64,000 nucleotides of DNA. Origin: PALSA-1353 sp036267155. Lineage in GTDB: Bacteria; Planctomycetota; Phycisphaerae; Tepidisphaerales; Tepidisphaeraceae. The stretch's first letter is position 1. The number at the start of each line of letters is the position of its first letter. Under the pieces are notes generated by a model, which saw only the letters and a program-made list of their open reading frames with translations, had not been told where the DNA came from and did not search any database. Position numbers and translations under genes: made by a program. Shown here in pieces: positions 62,173-64,000 of the stretch. Location of the stretch: positions 1 through 64,000 of the forward strand of contig DATAWP010000066.1 in the NCBI GenBank assembly GCA_036267155.1, written 5' to 3'.

Positions 62173-63197
62173 GAATCGCTTTTTTTCCAGACCTCTGCGG
62201 CCGGACGTGTCGCCCTGTGAATTCGGTCCCGCACCGCATCCCACTGGCGCCCGGGCGGCGGGTCCTGAACCCAAATCATTTGGACATGCCGATCATCGGC
62301 CTCCCGCAATGCCGCATACAGCGCCCTCGCATATTCCTCCGCATCGAGCGGCAACTCCACAACTTCGTCGGAACCTGCCCATTGCCGCAACTGCGCGGCC
62401 AATCCCGATCCGCGAATTATCAGGAATATCGCATTTGTGCCAAGTCGATGTCCAAAGAAAGTTGGGAAAAGATGTGTTTCGCTCTCCGTCAGGAGGTAGG
62501 CGGGCGTCATTGGGGAATAGTGAATTGCCTGTTGGCCGGGGCTTTTGGCAGCTTGGGAAGATCCAGTCGCCGGGGTGTGGACATCAACGGAGCCCACGAT
62601 TTCCTCCAGGCGACTGCGTGGGATGCCGCCCGGGCGAAGGATCGTCGGCCGCGGTGAGGTCATGTCGATCACAGTGGATTCGATTCCCACCCGGCAAGGT
62701 CCGCCGTCGAGAATAAGGTCCACCCTGTCCCCCAAATCTCTGCGCACGTGATCGGCGGTAGTTGGGCTGACCCGCGTGGATCGATTGGCGCTGGGGGCGG
62801 CCACGGGACCGCCGAATTGCCGCAAGAGTTCCAGGGCCACGGGATGATCGGGGCAGCGGATGGCGACAGTCGGCAGGCCGGCGGTGACCGCCGATACTAT
62901 TTGCGGCCCCTTGGGCAAGACGAGTGTGAGTGGCCCCGGCCACAGAGCCCGGGTCAGAAGTTCCGCCGCCTCGGGCCATGAAGCCGTATATCGCTTGGCT
63001 ACCGGTGTGCTGGCGACGTGAACGATGAGGGGGTTGGTCGGGGGCCGGCCTTTCACCGCGAATATTTTCGCGACGGCATCGGCGTTGGCGGCATCCGCGC
63101 CCAGGCCATACACCGTTTCAGTCGCGAATGCGACCAGACCTCCGCTGCGCAGAATTTCAACCGCTTGGTGAATATCTCCGTGAGGAGGGCCGCTCAT
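62169..63197 (-). CDS. tsaC: L-threonylcarbamoyladenylate synthase (Sua5/YrdC type)
   Basis: 342 aa, the longer Sua5 form with a C-terminal domain. It makes TC-AMP for the t6A37 modification of tRNAs. Motifs: LVAFATETVYGLGADAANAD, VKGRPPTNPLIVHVAS, PGPLTLVLPKGPQ, PSANRSTRVSPTTADHVRRD, then the Sua5 tail (HYSPMTPAYLL). ATG overlaps the stop of a small lipoprotein gene, and its stop overlaps the acyltransferase start, so three genes are coupled. Confidence 0.93.
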   Translation of the reverse strand: MSGPPHGDIHQAVEILRSGGLVAFATETVYGLGADAANADAVAKIFAVKGRPPTNPLIVHVASTPVAKRYTASWPEAAELLTRALWPGPLTLVLPKGPQIVSAVTAGLPTVAIRCPDHPVALELLRQFGGPVAAPSANRSTRVSPTTADHVRRDLGDRVDLILDGGPCRVGIESTVIDMTSPRPTILRPGGIPRSRLEEIVGSVDVHTPATGSSQAAKSPGQQAIHYSPMTPAYLLTESETHLFPTFFGHRLGTNAIFLIIRGSGLAAQLRQWAGSDEVVELPLDAEEYARALYAALREADDRHVQMIWVQDPPPGRQWDAVRDRIHRATRPAAEVWKKSDS

Positions 63198-63322
63198 CGA
63201 CGGTGATGATAATCATCGTGCCAATGGTCATGCCAGCCGGGACCGCCGCCGACCGGCACAATGCAACCCGCGAGCGAGGTCATAAGAACGGCACAGGTCA
63301 ACAAAAGAAGGATAATCCGCAT
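63194..63322 (-). CDS. 42-aa His-rich small lipoprotein
   Basis: Start ATG has AGGAG 9 bases upstream. The product begins MRIILLLLTCAVLMTSLAGC, a type II signal with lipobox LAGC. The mature part is 23 residues: CIVPVGGGPG, then WHDHWHDDYHHRR with five His and three Asp, a likely metal binder. TGA overlaps the tsaC ATG. It is under 50 codons and easily missed. Family unknown. Confidence 0.75.
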   Translation of the reverse strand: MRIILLLLTCAVLMTSLAGCIVPVGGGPGWHDHWHDDYHHRR

Positions 63323-63509
63323 GGTTAGTGTCTCCTCTTGTCACCAAGTTAAATCCCGGTGCATCGGCTGCCAACGGACAAAAAGGGTCAGTTTGACACT
63401 ACAGAGCCGGGGCGGGCCGCCCGGGTCCGGGCCGAAACGGCCTGGCGCTCTCGAAATGGCCAAAATCAGCCCGTACCAGACAAAATGGGTAACCCCGTGA
63501 TCGAGGCGA

Positions 63510-63800
63510 TCATTCCTTCGCCTTGACGAAACCCTGTTCCTCAAGCCAGTGAATGGCCTTCGGCCCGTCCGTGCAGATCAAGAACACTTCCTGCACTGTT
63601 CCCGTTCCCATATACAGGCATTTCAGTCCCGCGGGGGTTTGGTACTGGAATTTAAAGCTCAGCGAGCCATTGCCACGCCTGACTTTGATCCGGCCGGGCA
63701 CAATCCGGGAAACAAACGGACATTGCTGGACGATCCGGTCCAGGATCGCATCCAGCCCCGCCACGCGCCCGTGTTGTCGTTTGATCCGGCCGAATTTCAT
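63510..63800 (-). CDS. DUF2103-like small protein
   Basis: A 96-aa protein starting MKFGRIKRQHGRVAGLDAIL. The part FVSRIVPGRIKVRRGNGSLS, FKFQYQTPAGLKCLYMGTGT and VQEVFLICTD follows the DUF2103 pattern (a basic beta-rich domain ending in VQEVF). The domain is unknown in function. Start at 63,800 was preferred; nine codons upstream is possible. A divergent gene begins 111 bases away. Confidence 0.55.
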   Translation of the reverse strand: MKFGRIKRQHGRVAGLDAILDRIVQQCPFVSRIVPGRIKVRRGNGSLSFKFQYQTPAGLKCLYMGTGTVQEVFLICTDGPKAIHWLEEQGFVKAKE

Positions 63801-63848
63801 TGTTGATCTTCCGTTGCAAATTAACATGACGAGTTAGCAGTGTATCAA

Positions 63849-63868
63849 TTGTTAACTTGTCTTAACAA
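63849..63868. promoter_or_regulatory. Operator-like palindrome between divergent genes
   Basis: TTGTTAA-CTTGTC-TTAACAA, perfect 7-base arms, in an AT-rich divergent gap, with further GTTAAC at 63,879-63,884. It is typical in form of a repressor site; the regulator is unknown. Confidence 0.5.
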
Positions 63869-63910
63869 ATCAGCCTAGTTAACCTGCTGATTATACGGGA
63901 GTTATTGGCA

Positions 63911-64000
63911 GTGCGTTTCACTCACAAGAGTTCCACCACCGGTTCCGTGGAATATCTCGTCTACAACGTTCGCGGCCGCTCGGCCCTGGCGTTTCCGGCG
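63911..64000 (+). CDS. Start of an unidentified protein (runs off the window)
   Basis: GTG with GGGAG 9 bases upstream; no stop before the edge. It reads RFTHKSSTTGSVEYLVYNVR then GRSALAFPA. No family can be assigned from 30 residues. Divergent to the DUF2103-like gene. Confidence 0.45.
   Translation, partial: MRFTHKSSTTGSVEYLVYNVRGRSALAFPA

Noticed and set aside
63391..63440. GGGTCAGTTTGACA-like sequence with GC-rich palindrome as IS end
   Set aside because: No matching second end or target duplication is visible in the window.
1..64000. CRISPR arrays, tRNA and rRNA genes
   Set aside because: No regularly spaced direct repeats, and no cloverleaf with TTCRA loop or rRNA core sequence was recognised by eye; a tRNAscan or covariance search could still find one.

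Overview
The window looks like a chromosomal segment from a planctomycete, most likely of the Phycisphaerae/Tepidisphaerales type. This is inferred from gene content and sequence style. Three exported giants share a dockerin-like Ca-binding module, two of them end in PEP-CTERM tails, and one begins with an LEPR-XLL signal. There are many secreted or envelope proteins of unknown function, polysaccharide-debranching enzymes, a dnaA with no dnaN beside it, GC-rich coding sequence, and dispersed short repeats of the ACGCAGAG type.

Layout. 1-11 kb: a transposase tail, a CE15-like glucuronoyl esterase, a HigA-type antitoxin whose toxin is reduced to a C-terminal stub, xseA, an ECF sigma factor with a small membrane protein, a CE7 acetyl esterase, PilZ-like and TPR proteins, a GH29 fucosidase, and a bilobal aspartic-protease-like PEP-CTERM protein. 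11-19 kb: a REP-associated transposase (RAYT) flanked by REP palindromes, a MoeB/ThiF-rhodanese fusion, an M24-fold protein lacking most metal ligands, a NitT/TauT-like ABC transporter and dnaA with a repeat-rich upstream region. 19-31 kb: family 4 uracil-DNA glycosylase, a structured RNA/attenuator ahead of a deoxyhypusine-synthase-family gene, RNase D, an FmdB-like protein, a secreted polyhistidine peptide, frr, pyrH, proC, a secretin-type short domain protein, tatA, an RluD-type synthase and membrane proteins.

31-33 kb holds a darT-darG toxin-antitoxin pair whose toxin start overlaps the stop of an integrase fragment. 33.7-44 kb is mostly housekeeping or envelope: miaA, hsp20, queG, a HEAT-repeat protein, ilvB and a spermidine-synthase-like membrane fusion. 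44-50 kb carries two convergent exported proteases (trypsin-like with beta repeats; beta-helix plus S53 sedolisin) that overlap at their 3' ends and carry near-identical dockerin modules as an inverted repeat. 50-56 kb: ispE with two translationally coupled small genes, a CII-like regulator, rsmA, an intact higBA pair and an SH3-type secreted protein.

56,856-60,731 is a complete IS1595-type element. It has perfect 23-bp terminal inverted repeats and an 8-bp target duplication. It carries a transposase, a single-chain Mrr-nuclease/beta-class DNA methyltransferase and a 58-residue basic protein. The last part holds a translationally coupled set (a 42-aa His-rich lipoprotein, Sua5-type tsaC, a condensation-fold acyltransferase), a DUF2103-like gene and the start of a divergent gene across an operator-like palindrome.

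The most interesting items are the R-M-carrying IS1595 element, the REP/RAYT family (at least six palindromes sharing a TTAGCCC...GGGCTAAATGG signature), the darTG island, the structured RNA before the DHS-like gene, and two tiny exported His-rich proteins. No tRNA, rRNA or CRISPR array was recognised.
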